Assembly: GCA_004556975.1 (NCBI GenBank)
Contig: SFFD01000024.1
Location: 1-18,137, forward strand
Reading direction: 5' to 3'
From: Oscillospiraceae bacterium
GTDB lineage: Bacteria; Bacillota; Clostridia; Oscillospirales; Ruminococcaceae
DNA: 18,137 bases
Below are positions 1 through 7,791 of the stretch, in pieces (positions within the stretch are counted from its first letter, which is position 1; the number at the start of each line of letters is the position of its first letter). Below the pieces are notes generated by a model. The model saw only the letters and a list, made by a program, of their open reading frames with translations, did not search any database and was not told the origin of the DNA. Position numbers and translations under genes: made by a program.

Positions 1-351
1 ATGTTTGCGGACGCAATATCTCAGGCACTTAGCAGAAGCGACCCTGATTTTTTAATCCGCCGCGCTGATTCTCCTGATCAGACTGTTGAAATATGTAAAT
101 CATGCCTTGCGTATGCACTTATTATGGAGGTAACAAGATACACCCCCTGCCGTATTGAAGAAAGGCTTAAGCTTTGCAAGGAAGTAAAAAAGCGCGTTCC
201 GGAATGCAAGCTGCTTTTTCTTGTTGACGAAAAAGCAGATGCCGCCCTTGCGGACGATGTAAAGATTGCAAAAAAATACGGTCTTATTGATAATTTTATT
301 TATGCTTCCATTTCGCCGACCTATCTTGCCGCCGTGCTCGATACTCTTTGA
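1..351 (+). CDS. Degenerate receiver-like (CheY-fold) protein, probably 5'-truncated by the window edge
   Basis: The 116 residues visible follow the alternating pattern of a response-regulator receiver domain from its first helix onward. The first residues (MFADAISQAL) resemble the stretch that normally follows the acidic pair near residue 10 of a receiver, so the ATG at base 1 may be an internal Met and about ten residues may lie outside the window. Key receiver residues look replaced: the phospho-acceptor Asp position reads ALIMEV (Glu43), the conserved Thr/Ser position falls in LFLVDE, and the usual Lys-Pro near the end reads IYASISP. If the alignment is right, it cannot be phosphorylated normally and could act as a pseudo-receiver. 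No output domain follows. The stop codon overlaps the ribosome binding site of the next gene, suggesting co-transcription. The family call is inference from pattern, not a recognised protein. Confidence 0.5.
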   Translation: MFADAISQALSRSDPDFLIRRADSPDQTVEICKSCLAYALIMEVTRYTPCRIEERLKLCKEVKKRVPECKLLFLVDEKADAALADDVKIAKKYGLIDNFIYASISPTYLAAVLDTL

Positions 352-361
352 GGTTATAAAT

Positions 362-1267
362 ATGAAAAGGAAATCGCTTTTAATTATCTGTGCCCTCTCT
401 TTCGGCATTTTTTCCATTACGGCCTGCAGCCCAAACCCTAAAATAAGCGATGACGCCGAAATGACGGCATTTTCGTGGTCCCACAACAACATGGACAGAA
501 GCGATTGCTACTCTTTCGCTTTGTTTATTCAGTATGGGGAACCAAAAATTTCTGCACGGTATTTTGATTCGGAAACCGGTGAGGACGTGGAAAAAGAAGC
601 CTTGCCCATTGAGTGGATTGAATGGTATGACGTCGAAAATTTTATCCGTACAGCCGGTCTTTCGGTTTACAAAAAGCCCCTTTTCCGCACGGAGGACTAT
701 TTTTCAAATACAATTACCGTAAAGTGGAACCGCGAAGGCAAGGAAAAGGAAATTACATACGGTGAAGGAAATTCTTCAGGGCTGTATTCCATCTTGAACA
801 ACATTCTTGAAAATGCAGTTTCAAACGCCGAAAAGCAGAATAACAGAGCGGTGGAGGATACGGCAGTCCTTACAGAATTCAGCTGGAATCAATCAAGCTC
901 CGTATCATATCAATGCTTTAATTTTTACGCCGGAAATCCCTCTTTTCGTTTACCCGACGGAAAGAAATATTTAAACTGTCAGTTTACAGACAGCGAACAT
1001 GAAATTATTCAGATTACTGATGCAGAGCTTACCGACGGGCAGTGGAAAACGCTTGAAGATTATCTGCGCAAGCCCGCCGTTTCAGACCTTCCGCAGTATA
1101 CGGCGCCAAGCAGTTATATGCTTGACGGGGACGACAGTTGTATTGCAGTAAAATGGACAGAAAACGGCGAAAGCTTTACAAATCTATATAACGGTCAAAA
1201 TGCAAATGAGTTTTGGACTTTCATAACGGAATTTGCATGCGAAATAAAAGAAAACAGCGCTGAATAA
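362..1267 (+). CDS. Lipoprotein with two tandem copies of one domain, unknown function
   Basis: A 301-residue predicted lipoprotein. The N-terminus has a short basic start (MKRK), a hydrophobic stretch and a lipobox SITAC, giving lipidation at Cys22, so the mature protein should be anchored on the outer face of the cytoplasmic membrane. The remainder appears to be an internal duplication: copy A about residues 34-153 and copy B about 169-295. Shared anchors are TAFSWS/TEFSWN at the start, ITVKW followed by a Gly at the centre (118-127 and 261-270), and a helical end (LYSILNNI / FWTFITEF). I do not recognise the domain. The ATG at 362 is chosen because GAGG lies just upstream and the signal peptide starts there; an in-frame extension to 266 would overlap the previous gene. 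It probably sits in one operon with its neighbours on this strand. Confidence 0.8.
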   Translation: MKRKSLLIICALSFGIFSITACSPNPKISDDAEMTAFSWSHNNMDRSDCYSFALFIQYGEPKISARYFDSETGEDVEKEALPIEWIEWYDVENFIRTAGLSVYKKPLFRTEDYFSNTITVKWNREGKEKEITYGEGNSSGLYSILNNILENAVSNAEKQNNRAVEDTAVLTEFSWNQSSSVSYQCFNFYAGNPSFRLPDGKKYLNCQFTDSEHEIIQITDAELTDGQWKTLEDYLRKPAVSDLPQYTAPSSYMLDGDDSCIAVKWTENGESFTNLYNGQNANEFWTFITEFACEIKENSAE

Positions 1268-1299
1268 AAACTGCGCAAATACAGGAGGACTGATTTAAC

Positions 1300-2100
1300 A
1301 TGGGACTTTTCGGAAACCTTTTTGAGAAAAAAATTTGCTCCGTCTGCGGAGGAGAAATCGGGCTTCTCGGCAACAGAAAGCTTGAAGACGGCAACCTCTG
1401 CAAAAACTGCGCCAAAAAACTTTCTCCGTGGTTCAGCGACAGACGGCACTCCACCGTGGATGAAATCAAAGAGCAGCTTGCCTATCGTGAAGCAAACCTC
1501 GAACAAGTAAAAGCGTTCCATACAACCCGGACGCTTGGAGCAGACACAAAAATCCTTTTGGATTAAGACGCAGAAAAATTCATGGTAACCTCTGCGCGAA
1601 ACCTTGTTGAAGCGAATCCCGACGTTCTTAATTTTTCTGATGTAACGGGCTGCCGTACCGAAATTGACGAAAGCCGTTCCGAAATTAAAAGAACGGACTC
1701 CGAAGGCAACGAAGTCAGCTATAATCCGCCAAGATATGAATATTCCTATGACTTTGATATAATCATCAATGTTAATAACCCATATTTTGACGAAATCAAG
1801 TTTCGTCTTAATCCTTCCTCCATTGAAATATCTGACAGCAATAATGCCAGACCTTCTTTTGGCGGAGTTACTCTTAACGCAGGAAAGCCCAACCCTGAAA
1901 ATTGCCCCGAATATCGCCATTACAAGGATATGAGCGAAGAAATCAAAGCAGTTCTGCTTAATGTTCGCCAGACAGTGCGTGAAAATGTTGCGGCAGCCGC
2001 GGCCCCCAAAATGGCTGTTACCTGCCCCTATTGCGGAGCAACAACAACTCCGGATGAAAAAGGCTGCTGCGAATTCTGCGGCGGCGCCATTAACGGATAA
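1300..2100 (+). pseudogene. DUF4428-type zinc-ribbon protein split by an in-frame TAA
   Basis: The reading frame from 1300 to 2100 is continuous except for one TAA at 1564-1566, which splits a 266-codon gene into an 88-residue front part and a back part whose next Met is at 1582. The front part starts MGLFGNLFEKK and carries a zinc-binding Cys set (C13, C16, C34, C37), then a conserved-looking segment ending in TKILLD. From family memory, DUF4428 proteins continue with an acidic residue here, so a GAA to TAA change would explain the stop. The back part contains a Tyr-rich beta region (YNPPRYEYSYDF) and ends with a second zinc ribbon (CPYCG, then CEFCG). AGGAGG at 1283-1288 serves the ATG at 1300; no convincing ribosome binding site precedes 1582. 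It may be a recent pseudogene, a truncated product still made, a readthrough case, or an assembly error. Confidence 0.8.
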
Positions 2101-2170
2101 GCCTTTCTGCATACAAGAAATATTTTCACCGTGTTTTTAAACCGGCAAAATTTGTTCGGATAATTAAAAT

Positions 2171-2207
2171 CCCCGCTCTGCATAAAAGCAAAGCGGGGTA
2201 TTTTTTT
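2171..2207 (+). terminator. Bidirectional terminator between convergent genes
   Basis: CCCCGCTCTGC (2171-2181) pairs with GCAAAGCGGGG (2188-2198) with one mismatch around a loop of six bases. A run of T follows to 2207. On the other strand the hairpin lies just beyond the prmC stop codon, so it can end transcripts from both sides. Confidence 0.85.
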
Positions 2208-3039
2208 ATTGTTTCATTGCGGTAACAATTCTGTCAAGACCGGAATAATCCTCCCAGACGGAAACGCCGTAATAGCCGTTTTCTTTTAATATTGCTTCCA
2301 CCGCCCTGCCCTGGGTTTCGCCGATTTCAAAGGTGATAAACCCGCCGGAGGAAATATGACCGTACCAGTTTTTTGCGATGGCACGATAAAAATCAAGACC
2401 GTCCTCCCCGCCGAAAAGCGCCGTCTCCGGCTCTTTCAGCACCTCTTTTTGCAGCGTGGGCATTTCCGCTGCAGCCACATATGGCGGGTTTGAAACAACG
2501 CAGTCAAATTCGCCGAATGACTCCAGCGCGTCGCCCTGCACGGCGGAAACGCACCCGCCGAAGGCGGCATTGTTTCGTTCAAGATATGAAAACGCCGCGT
2601 CATAAAGCTCCACAGCTGTTACTTTTGCGCCCGCAATCTCTTTTGCCAGCGTAATTGCAATGCAGCCCGTACCGGAGCAAAGGTCGACAATGCGCGGCGC
2701 AGGCCGCTTTGCAAAATACTTTATTACACATTCGCAAAGAAGCTCCGTTTCCGGGCGGGGAATAAGCACTCCCTCGCCGCAGGAAAAACGCCGCCCGTAA
2801 AAATCCCAGCTTCCTATTATATATTGCAGCGGGTAACCCTCGCTGCGGCGCTTTGCCGCAGCCGCCAGAGCGGCTGCCTTTTCCGGCAAAATTTCAGATT
2901 CAGGCGAAAGCTGAACTTCGGCCGGAGCCATCCCGCCGATGTCCTCCAAAAGCACGCCCGCTTCAAACTCCGGGTCTTCGATACCTGCGTCGGCAAGAGC
3001 ACGCTCTGTATTTTTAAATACTTCTTTTACCGTGCTCAT
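2206..3039 (-). CDS. prmC: Peptide chain release factor N5-glutamine methyltransferase PrmC (HemK)
   Basis: PrmC methylates the Gln of the GGQ motif in release factors RF1 and RF2 in the cytoplasm, using S-adenosylmethionine. The 277-residue length is normal. An N-terminal helical domain (about 1-80) is followed by a Rossmann methyltransferase domain with the SAM-binding loop VDLCSGTGCIAI (118-129), an acidic residue at the end of strand 2 (VELYDA), and the substrate-binding NPPY motif at 184-187. The ATG at 3039 lies one base after the stop codon of the upstream yqhQ, with a GAGGAAG-like ribosome binding site inside the end of that gene, so the two are translated from one message. The usual partner prfA is not in the adjacent sequence: a terminator follows directly. 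Family identity is secure. Confidence 0.96.
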   Translation of the reverse strand: MSTVKEVFKNTERALADAGIEDPEFEAGVLLEDIGGMAPAEVQLSPESEILPEKAAALAAAAKRRSEGYPLQYIIGSWDFYGRRFSCGEGVLIPRPETELLCECVIKYFAKRPAPRIVDLCSGTGCIAITLAKEIAGAKVTAVELYDAAFSYLERNNAAFGGCVSAVQGDALESFGEFDCVVSNPPYVAAAEMPTLQKEVLKEPETALFGGEDGLDFYRAIAKNWYGHISSGGFITFEIGETQGRAVEAILKENGYYGVSVWEDYSGLDRIVTAMKQ

Positions 3040-3040
3040 T

Positions 3041-3976
3041 TTACCAGCGGTCTTCCTCTCTGTTCTTCGGAAGAACAGGCGTAACAGCGGCTATGGCAAC
3101 TTCTATCATGTCATCGTCCGGCTCCTGGGTTGTAAAATGCTGAAGCCAAAGACCCGGCGCAGAAATAATTCTGGTTAACCAGTTGTCATGTCTTCCGGCG
3201 AACTTGATAAGCTCGTATGAAAGGCTTACCACCACGGGAATGGTCAAAAGCTTTGTCAGCATACGCAGGGGCACGCTTTCCCATGTCATAAGGGAACCCG
3301 CAAAAATACTTAAAATCACAACTATAAGCAAAAAGCTTGTTCCGCAGCGCGGATGAAAGCGAATTTGCTTGCGTATATTCTCGACCGTAAGTTCAAGACC
3401 CTTTTCATAGCAGAAAATCGTTTTGTGCTCCGCGCCGTGATACATAAATGTTCTGCGAATTTCGCTGAGTTTTGAAACGCCGATAATATACGCAAGAAAA
3501 ATGCCCATTTTTATTACGCCCTCAATGGCAGAAAGGGCGAAACGGCTTTTTATATGCTGTGCAAAAAGGCTTGTGATAAACGAAGGCACCGCAATAAAAA
3601 GTCCTATGCAAAGCACAACGGCAATAATCATAACTACGGCGTTAAAGACTGCGCCTGCCTTTGCTCCGAATTTTTTATTGAGCCAGATTTCAAATTTTGT
3701 CGGCTCTTCCTCTTCTCCTGAAACCTCTGCCGAACGCATAAGGCATTTATACCCTTGTATCATTGTATCAATAAAATTGAAAATTCCGCGTATGAAGGGA
3801 ACTTTGCCGAGCCCATGGGGGCGCTTTGTATCCCACACATCAAGATCAATGGTGCCGTCCGGTTTTCTTACTGCCATGGCGCTTTTTAATGGCCCTTTCA
3901 TCATAATGCCTTCCATAAGCGCCTGACCGCCCACAGATGTTTTTATTGCACAGACCTGTTTTTCGTTTTGTTCCAT
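3041..3976 (-). CDS. yqhQ: YqhQ-like DUF1385 membrane protein
   Basis: A 311-residue protein matching the DUF1385/YqhQ family, common in Firmicutes; its biochemical role is not established. Family hallmarks are visible: GGQALMEGIMM (16-26), YHGAEHK (179-185) and RFHPRCGTSFL (206-216). There are hydrophobic segments at about 110-140, 150-168, 213-230 and 240-258, so it should be an integral membrane protein; the conserved His, Glu and Cys residues suggest a possible metal or catalytic site, which is inference. AAGGAG lies about six bases ahead of the ATG at 3976. It is 40 bases downstream of the histidine kinase gene on the same strand and one base from prmC. The yqhQ-prmC pairing is common in clostridia, often with rpmE and prfA, which are missing here. 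Confidence 0.93.
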   Translation of the reverse strand: MEQNEKQVCAIKTSVGGQALMEGIMMKGPLKSAMAVRKPDGTIDLDVWDTKRPHGLGKVPFIRGIFNFIDTMIQGYKCLMRSAEVSGEEEEPTKFEIWLNKKFGAKAGAVFNAVVMIIAVVLCIGLFIAVPSFITSLFAQHIKSRFALSAIEGVIKMGIFLAYIIGVSKLSEIRRTFMYHGAEHKTIFCYEKGLELTVENIRKQIRFHPRCGTSFLLIVVILSIFAGSLMTWESVPLRMLTKLLTIPVVVSLSYELIKFAGRHDNWLTRIISAPGLWLQHFTTQEPDDDMIEVAIAAVTPVLPKNREEDRW

Positions 3977-4016
3977 TGTTTCTCCTTTTTTAAATTATTC
4001 CCGCTGCGCCGTACGT

Positions 4017-5492
4017 CTATTTCTGCGTACATATGGGCAGCCTTATGGTAACGGTTGTGCCTTCGCCCTCAACAGAGTCGAGCAAAAGCTCGCCGCCATG
4101 CATTCTTACTATTTCATCTGCCACCGCAAGCCCTATTCCTGAACCGCGGCGTGTTGCATTCCCTTTAAAGAACTTGGTTTTTACCTTATCAAGCTGTTCC
4201 GCCGGAATTCCTATTCCGGTATCCCTAACGGCAATATCCACAAAGCCGTCATCAATCCGAAAAACCGAAACGGTAATTCTATCGCCGGCGTCGCTGTATT
4301 TTATTGCGTTGTCTATGATGTTGATAAAAACCTGGCGCAGCCGGTTTTTATCACCCATAACAGGAATTATGTCGTCGCTTTCATCTAAAATAAGTTCCTT
4401 GTTTTCCCGAACGGCGCGCTGCTCAAAAGTCAGCACCGCTTCGGAAAGCTCTGCAATTATGTCAAGCTTAACCGGCTGAAGCACCATGCGCCCGCTTTGA
4501 ATACGGGAAAAATCCAGAAGTTCCTCCACCATGACGGAAAGGCGGTCTGTTTCGCTTATAATTACTCCCATACCCTTTTCCATTGTGGCGGAGTCAACAT
4601 CTCCATGGCTGTCCTCAAGCATTTCTGCCCAGCCTTTTATTGCGGTCAGCGGCGTACGCAGCTCATGAGAAACGGAAGAAATAAATTCGTTCTTCATTTT
4701 CTCCGTAGCGCCAAGCTCGTCCGCCATATAGTTAATTGTGTCAACAAGATCGCCGATTTCATCATCTGTCGTCTTTTCAAGACGGGCATTAAAGTCGCCC
4801 TCGGCGATTTTGCGGGCGGCATCGCCGATTTGCCCTACCGGAATTACGATGGAGTTGATAAAATAAGAGCCGGAAGCAATTACAAAAAATATTATTGCAA
4901 CACAGATAAGTCCCGTCCCGGCAATGGCAACCGCAATTTGGGTATCAACCTTGGTAAGTGAGGTCACCAGGCGGAACGCGCGAAAGTTTTCCGTACTTCC
5001 GTTCGGAACAACCGTAAGCGAAAAAACTTTTTCGCCGCCGGCCATTTCTCCCGTAAACTCCGCCGTGCCGTCAGAATTTGAAAGCGCCTCGGCACAGTCT
5101 TGGGTAAGACGTTCTCTATCCGGTACAAAACCGCTGGAGGTAATTACTACCCTGCCGTTTTTGTCAAGCACCATAAGCTCCATTATATTCCTTTTGTCAA
5201 AGGAGGCTACAAGGCTTCTGAAATAGCTTTCATAGTTGCCTTCTCCTCCGGTGGAATATTCCGAAAGAAGCCCGGATATAGTTTCCGCCTGAGCGGAAAC
5301 TATTCTTTTAACGCTTCCGTAAAAATAGTTCTTTACTGAAACCGCAATGGCAACCTCAAGCGCAATAAGTATTACCAGAATGGCACCAAGGCTGTTGAAT
5401 ATCCATCTTTTTGTAATCTTTTTTACTGCCAAAGACCCCGGCGCCCCCTTTCGTTTTTGCTGTCTAAAGTCTGTCTGCCTTACGGCATCCAC
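4017..5492 (-). CDS. Membrane sensor histidine kinase (HAMP, HisKA, HATPase_c)
   Basis: A 491-residue kinase. Order of parts: cytoplasmic N-terminus, transmembrane segment about 32-54, an extracytoplasmic sensor of about 130 residues (to about 185), second transmembrane segment about 186-211, HAMP linker about 212-262, and a HisKA dimerisation helix with SHELRTPL, giving phospho-acceptor His276. The ATP-binding domain follows with an N box around NIIDNAIKYS (391-400), G1 DTGIGIP (424-430) and G2 GSGIGLA (451-457). The start at 5492 is a GTG that overlaps the end of the response regulator by 13 bases; a weak GGA lies upstream. A later TTG at Leu21 is a possible alternative start. It should phosphorylate the regulator encoded immediately upstream. 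The signal sensed is unknown; the sensor domain matches nothing I can name. Confidence 0.95.
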   Translation of the reverse strand: MDAVRQTDFRQQKRKGAPGSLAVKKITKRWIFNSLGAILVILIALEVAIAVSVKNYFYGSVKRIVSAQAETISGLLSEYSTGGEGNYESYFRSLVASFDKRNIMELMVLDKNGRVVITSSGFVPDRERLTQDCAEALSNSDGTAEFTGEMAGGEKVFSLTVVPNGSTENFRAFRLVTSLTKVDTQIAVAIAGTGLICVAIIFFVIASGSYFINSIVIPVGQIGDAARKIAEGDFNARLEKTTDDEIGDLVDTINYMADELGATEKMKNEFISSVSHELRTPLTAIKGWAEMLEDSHGDVDSATMEKGMGVIISETDRLSVMVEELLDFSRIQSGRMVLQPVKLDIIAELSEAVLTFEQRAVRENKELILDESDDIIPVMGDKNRLRQVFINIIDNAIKYSDAGDRITVSVFRIDDGFVDIAVRDTGIGIPAEQLDKVKTKFFKGNATRRGSGIGLAVADEIVRMHGGELLLDSVEGEGTTVTIRLPICTQK

Positions 5493-6169
5493 TTATATCC
5501 GTATCCCCACACCGTCTGAAGATGTGCGGGGTTTGAAGGTTCGTCCTCTATCTTCATGCGAAGGCGGCGAATGTTTACATCCACGATTTTATCGTCACCG
5601 TTATAGCTTTCTCCCCAAATGCGCACAAGAATCTGTTTTCTTTCAAGAGCAGTTTCTGAATTGCTCATAAAAAGCTCCATAAGCTGAAACTCAACCTGTG
5701 TAAGGTCAATTATTTTACCGTTTTTAGTAAGAGTCCGGCTTAAAAGGCTTAAAGTGAATGGGCCTGATTTAAGTATATCGCTGGGAGCATCGTTTCCTGC
5801 AGAGATTCTTCTGCAGATTGCGTCAACCCTTGCGGCAAGCTCGCTTGGAGAAAACGGCTTTGTAACATAGTCATCCGCGCCCAACATAAGCCCGTTGACC
5901 TTGTCCATCTCCTGAGTTTTGGCCGAAAGCATAATAATTCCCACCCGGCTGTTTTTCTCTCTTATTTTCTTGCACACGGTAAAACCGTCTATGCCGGGCA
6001 TCATAATATCAAGAAGCACCACGCTGAAATCGTTGGGTGCGGCGTTAAACGCTTTTATTGCATCCTCACCGCAGGAGGTATCCACAACCTCATAGCCGGC
6101 ACGGCGAAGGGTTATTACTTCAAATTCGCGTATTGCGCTTTCATCTTCACAAACAAGCAACTTTTTCAT
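5480..6169 (-). CDS. OmpR/PhoB-family response regulator
   Basis: A 229-residue DNA-binding response regulator of normal length. The receiver domain (about 1-118) has the acidic pair E8/D9, phospho-acceptor Asp54 (VLLDIMMPG), Ser82 and Lys104 (VTKPF). The C-terminal winged helix (about 132-228) ends with the typical GYGYKW motif. A near-perfect AAGGAGGT lies at 6179-6186, nine bases before the ATG at 6169, and it overlaps the stop codon of the upstream lipoprotein gene. The histidine kinase begins inside its last codons. The gene order lipoprotein, regulator, kinase suggests all three are transcribed together from the promoter near 7550. Targets are unknown. Confidence 0.96.
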   Translation of the reverse strand: MKKLLVCEDESAIREFEVITLRRAGYEVVDTSCGEDAIKAFNAAPNDFSVVLLDIMMPGIDGFTVCKKIREKNSRVGIIMLSAKTQEMDKVNGLMLGADDYVTKPFSPSELAARVDAICRRISAGNDAPSDILKSGPFTLSLLSRTLTKNGKIIDLTQVEFQLMELFMSNSETALERKQILVRIWGESYNGDDKIVDVNIRRLRMKIEDEPSNPAHLQTVWGYGYKWMP

Positions 6170-6184
6170 TTTAAGGCTACCTCC

Positions 6185-7492
6185 TTATTTAATAAACAAA
6201 AGTCTTTCCCTGCAGCTTTGCGGAGCAATATAGTATTTATCGCCTTCCTTTGCCCGAACGGTGATATAAACAGCCTTTGTTCCGTTCTTTCCTGCAAGCA
6301 CTTCGTTTTCTTCATATATATCCTGATAATCACCGACCCGCGCGGAGCGTATTGAAAGCACCTCTTCGCCGTTTTCAATATCAATAAAACTGTATTCGCC
6401 GAGGGCGGCGTTATACTTTATCTCAATTCCCTCGCTCCACTCTTCCTCAAGGCGGAATACATATCCTTCCTCGCCGCAGGCAAAGCCGTACCAGACCGGC
6501 AGAGCGTCCTTGCCGTCATATTTTACATATTTGATAAAATACAGCTTTTCATTTTCGGTTGTGGCGGTATCCTCTCTTATTTCCACCGGCATTTCAATAA
6601 TTCCGTCGTTGTCAATATCCATACAAACCGCCGCGGTATTTCTTGCATACATTCCGCGCTTGCTTATGATAAATCCCGTACCGCTGCTGGTTTCGTCCTC
6701 TTCTTCTACGATAAAAGAGGCGATTGTATAGCGCAGGGTGCGTTCTCCCTCAAGCACAAGAACCTCTGTAAGATATATGTTGTCATAAATCTTTGAATCC
6801 ACAAAAAATCCGATGCGCCCGTCCCCAAGTCCGCCGCTGGCAGTGGAGTATATGTTTGCATATTCCGCATTTATATAGACGCCTTCGCTTATATTCATTC
6901 CGCCGTCGCTGCTGTAAAGAATCCTTGCGGTGCAGCGCCCGTCATAAGAACCGCTGAACACCACAACATCCATAATTCCGTCGCCGTTCATATCCGCAAG
7001 TTCAATTCCGTCGCTTGGCGACATATAAAGCTGTTCCAGTCTGTTTTCAACAAAGTCATAAATGCCGACTTCTTTATCCCATTTTACCACCAGCAGCTTT
7101 TCTTTGCCGATATCAAGAAAATGCACGTCGGAAATATCGCCGGAGGAACCTGCCGCTTCATAAACGGAAACCCAATCTCCTCCGTTTTGGCGCAGAATGT
7201 TTATTCTTGTTCCGGAACTGTCATCCCCGGAAGAATAAAATGCAAGTGCCTCTTCGCTTCCGTCGCCGTCAAGATCACAGAACATAAAAGCGGAGTTTGA
7301 ACCGCCGTTCAAAGGGTACTTAAGATAGAAATTTTCGCCTATAACATTCGTAAGCGCGTCGTTGAGCTTTGCCTGTTCTTCCGTAAGGCTCGGCGGCTGC
7401 ATAAGCGCTTCCGTATCCGTTTCAAAGGCGCTGCAGCCCGAAAAAGCCACGGCAAAAAGCGCTGCCGCAAACATAAGCAGAATTTTTTTCAC
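6185..7492 (-). CDS. Lipoprotein with VCBS/FG-GAP-like Asp-rich repeats
   Basis: A 435-residue predicted lipoprotein. The start is taken as the GTG at 7492, since AAGGAGGC lies at 7503-7510 with ten bases of spacing and a signal peptide follows at once (MKKILLMFAAALFAV, lipobox FSGC with Cys20). An upstream extension to 7573 would run through the promoter. Three Ca-binding-like loops of the kind seen in FG-GAP/VCBS or integrin-type beta-propellers are visible: DLDGDGSEE (73-81), DMNGDGIMD (167-175) and DIDNDGIIE (292-300). The beta-rich sequence between them fits a propeller-like extracellular fold. It is the first gene of the two-component operon, 15 bases ahead of the response regulator, so a role in signal sensing or as a regulated envelope protein is plausible but unproven. 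Confidence 0.88.
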   Translation of the reverse strand: MKKILLMFAAALFAVAFSGCSAFETDTEALMQPPSLTEEQAKLNDALTNVIGENFYLKYPLNGGSNSAFMFCDLDGDGSEEALAFYSSGDDSSGTRINILRQNGGDWVSVYEAAGSSGDISDVHFLDIGKEKLLVVKWDKEVGIYDFVENRLEQLYMSPSDGIELADMNGDGIMDVVVFSGSYDGRCTARILYSSDGGMNISEGVYINAEYANIYSTASGGLGDGRIGFFVDSKIYDNIYLTEVLVLEGERTLRYTIASFIVEEEDETSSGTGFIISKRGMYARNTAAVCMDIDNDGIIEMPVEIREDTATTENEKLYFIKYVKYDGKDALPVWYGFACGEEGYVFRLEEEWSEGIEIKYNAALGEYSFIDIENGEEVLSIRSARVGDYQDIYEENEVLAGKNGTKAVYITVRAKEGDKYYIAPQSCRERLLFIK

Positions 7493-7543
7493 AGGGCGCT
7501 GCGCCTCCTTTACAAAAAATAAAAAAACTTTTCTTAATATAAT

Positions 7544-7573
7544 ATAATAATACAAGCCGCCGCTCTTTGTCAA
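7544..7573 (-). promoter_or_regulatory. Sigma-A-type promoter of the lipoprotein/two-component operon
   Basis: On the minus strand a consensus -35 TTGACA (7573-7568) is followed after 18 bases by TATTAT (7549-7544) in a very AT-rich stretch. Transcription should start near 7537, giving a leader of about 45 bases ahead of the GTG at 7492. Confidence 0.75.
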
Positions 7574-7690
7574 TCAATATGATGTTAACATTGTGTAAAA
7601 CGAAGCCGGAATTTGTTCTGCGCCCGAATACAGCTGCTTACGCTTTGTTTTGGTTTTCTTCCTTTTTGATTTTGCTTATATTCCGAAGCA

Positions 7691-7719
7691 AAAAGTCCGG
7701 CTTTGAAAGCCGGACTTTT
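7691..7719 (-). terminator. Terminator of the XRE-regulator transcript
   Basis: AAAAGTCCGGCTT (7691-7703) and AAGCCGGACTTTT (7707-7719) form a perfect 13-base-pair stem with a three-base loop. Read on the minus strand it ends in a T-rich tail, 72 bases after the stop codon of the regulator gene. The rest of 7574-7790 shows no gene. Confidence 0.85.
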
Positions 7720-7791
7720 CTTCAGATAATTATTTACAAATAACCGTTTATTTTACCCAATACTTATGCTAAAATAAAATTGCCGAAATTA

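Noticed and set aside
266..361. N-terminal extension of the duplicated-domain lipoprotein.
   Set aside because: It would overlap the preceding gene and place residues ahead of a clear signal peptide that has its own ribosome binding site.
1564..1566. Reassigned TAA codon (alternative genetic code) to explain the split gene.
   Set aside because: TAA is the normal stop of many intact genes in this window, such as prmC, rimI, rubredoxin and the flavodiiron gene.
1195..2112. A 305-codon minus-strand frame opposite the zinc-ribbon gene.
   Set aside because: It is antisense to a gene with clear zinc-ribbon and family features, its composition is odd (runs of Phe, Ser, Cys), and it lacks a start signal.
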